Assembly: GCF_003634935.1 (NCBI RefSeq)
Contig: NZ_RBXO01000001.1
Coordinates: forward strand, 248,001 to 312,000
From: Saccharothrix australiensis
GTDB lineage: Bacteria; Actinomycetota; Actinomycetes; Mycobacteriales; Pseudonocardiaceae
Reading direction: 5' to 3'
DNA: 64,000 nt
Part shown: piece after piece, positions 63,493 to 64,000 of the stretch
Numbering within the stretch: the stretch's first letter is position 1
Layout: every line of letters starts with the position of its first letter
The notes under the pieces: model-generated
The model's input: only the letters and a program-made list of their open reading frames with translations
Database searches by the model: none
Told to the model about the DNA's origin: nothing
Program-made: the position numbers and the translations under genes

Positions 63493-64000
63493 GTGACCGC
63501 CGCAGCCAGCTCGGACGCAGACCTCATCGCGGCCCACGCCGCGGGCGACCCGCACGCGTTCTCGGAACTGGTGAAACGGCACCGAGATCGGATGTGGGCG
63601 GTCGCCCTCCGCACGCTGCGCGACCCCGAAGAGGCGGCGGACGCGCTGCAGGAGGCGTTCATCTCCGCCTTCCGCGCCGCCGCGAGCTTCCGGGCCGAGT
63701 CGCAGGTCACCACCTGGCTGCACCGAATAGTGGTGAACGCCTGCCTCGACCGGATGCGCCGCAGGCAGACGCGGCCGACCGTGCCGCTGCCCGAGGCCGG
63801 GCCGGGCGAGCCCGCCGCGCCGCGCGACGCGATGGCCGAGCGGGAGACGCGGCTGGTCGTGCAGGAGGCGCTGGCCGAGCTGCCGGAGGAGCAGCGCGCC
63901 CCGATCGTGCTGGTCGACGTGGAGGGATACTCCGTGGCCGAGACGGCGCAGCTCCTCGGCATCGCCGAGGGCACCGTGAAGTCGCGGTGCGCGCGGGGTC
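63493..64000 (+). CDS. sigM: ECF sigma factor SigM, cut by the right edge
   Basis: The first 169 codons are present. Region 2 (SDADLIAAHAAGDPHAFSEL, MWAVALRTLRDPEEAADALQ, SQVTTWLHRIVVNACLDRMR) and most of region 4 (ALAELPEEQRAPIVLVDVEG, SVAETAQLLGIAEGTVKSRC) are visible. LHRIVVNACLDRMRRR and the position after murJ and the pseudokinase match SigM of mycobacteria. The GTG at 63493 gives the usual SigM-like start; an in-frame GTG at 63460 is an alternative. The anti-sigma gene should lie beyond the edge. Confidence 0.88.
   Translation, partial: MTAAASSDADLIAAHAAGDPHAFSELVKRHRDRMWAVALRTLRDPEEAADALQEAFISAFRAAASFRAESQVTTWLHRIVVNACLDRMRRRQTRPTVPLPEAGPGEPAAPRDAMAERETRLVVQEALAELPEEQRAPIVLVDVEGYSVAETAQLLGIAEGTVKSRCARG

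Overview
The window is a roughly 73 percent G+C chromosomal segment of an actinomycete, most likely a member of the Pseudonocardiaceae (Saccharothrix, Actinosynnema or Lentzea type). The basis is codon use with G or C in nearly every third position, frequent GTG starts, and families typical of the group: an AfsR/BTAD regulator, DUF5753 and DUF397 pairs, a MacS-type kinase, CU044_5270 and DUF6049 proteins. At the right edge the order pcnA, NUDIX, DUF6049, murJ, pseudokinase, sigM is the conserved block found close to trxBA, parAB and oriC in many actinobacteria, so the window probably lies near the origin. I see no rRNA, tRNA, CRISPR array, prophage or intact transposase.

1-12.6 kb: accessory redox and regulatory genes. 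They include a DHFR-family gene cut by the left edge, an LLM flavin oxidoreductase, and a TetX-like monooxygenase divergent from its TetR regulator across clear operators. A GbsR/MarR regulator with an IS30-like N-terminal helix-turn-helix follows, then a 1046-residue AfsR-like regulator divergent from a gene that closely resembles rifampicin monooxygenase (rox). Between these two lies an inverted repeat resembling the rifamycin-associated element. A TetR, an exonuclease with a BRCT-like tail and a PAS-GGDEF protein complete the region.

12.7-25.5 kb: cell envelope and signalling. A 1206-residue secreted protein with about 13 chaplin-like 51-residue repeats sits beside a second secreted protein. 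Next come a beta-helix membrane protein, an AI-2E family permease, a diguanylate cyclase and, divergently, a four-gene operon (sensor kinase, response regulator, DUF1707 protein, acetyltransferase) linked by 4-base start/stop overlaps.

25.5-48 kb: a zone of gene decay (two genes that have lost their 5' ends at one junction, plus an N-terminally truncated SDR gene), then threonine catabolism (tdh-kbl), an ECF sigma factor with its CU044_5270 partner, a LysR, ptsI, an isochorismatase-like hydrolase, and a complete ribose operon (LacI regulator, rbsA, rbsC, rbsB, rbsK, rbsD, transcribed leftward) with operators upstream. A DUF2339 membrane protein, a YVTN beta-propeller, and an MMPL exporter divergent from a TetR with two matching palindromes follow.

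48-64 kb: leuS preceded by what looks like a leucine attenuator (nine-residue leader peptide with three consecutive leucine codons, hairpin, terminator), a frameshifted phytase-like pseudogene, SdpI, YqgE, an MFS transporter, and then the most unusual object here: a 275-bp nested inverted repeat (54727-55001) that can fold into a giant four-way junction and whose two 29-bp side hairpins differ by compensatory changes. It supplies the last codons and stop of a small LuxR-type gene. The window ends in the pcnA-to-sigM block, cut inside sigM.
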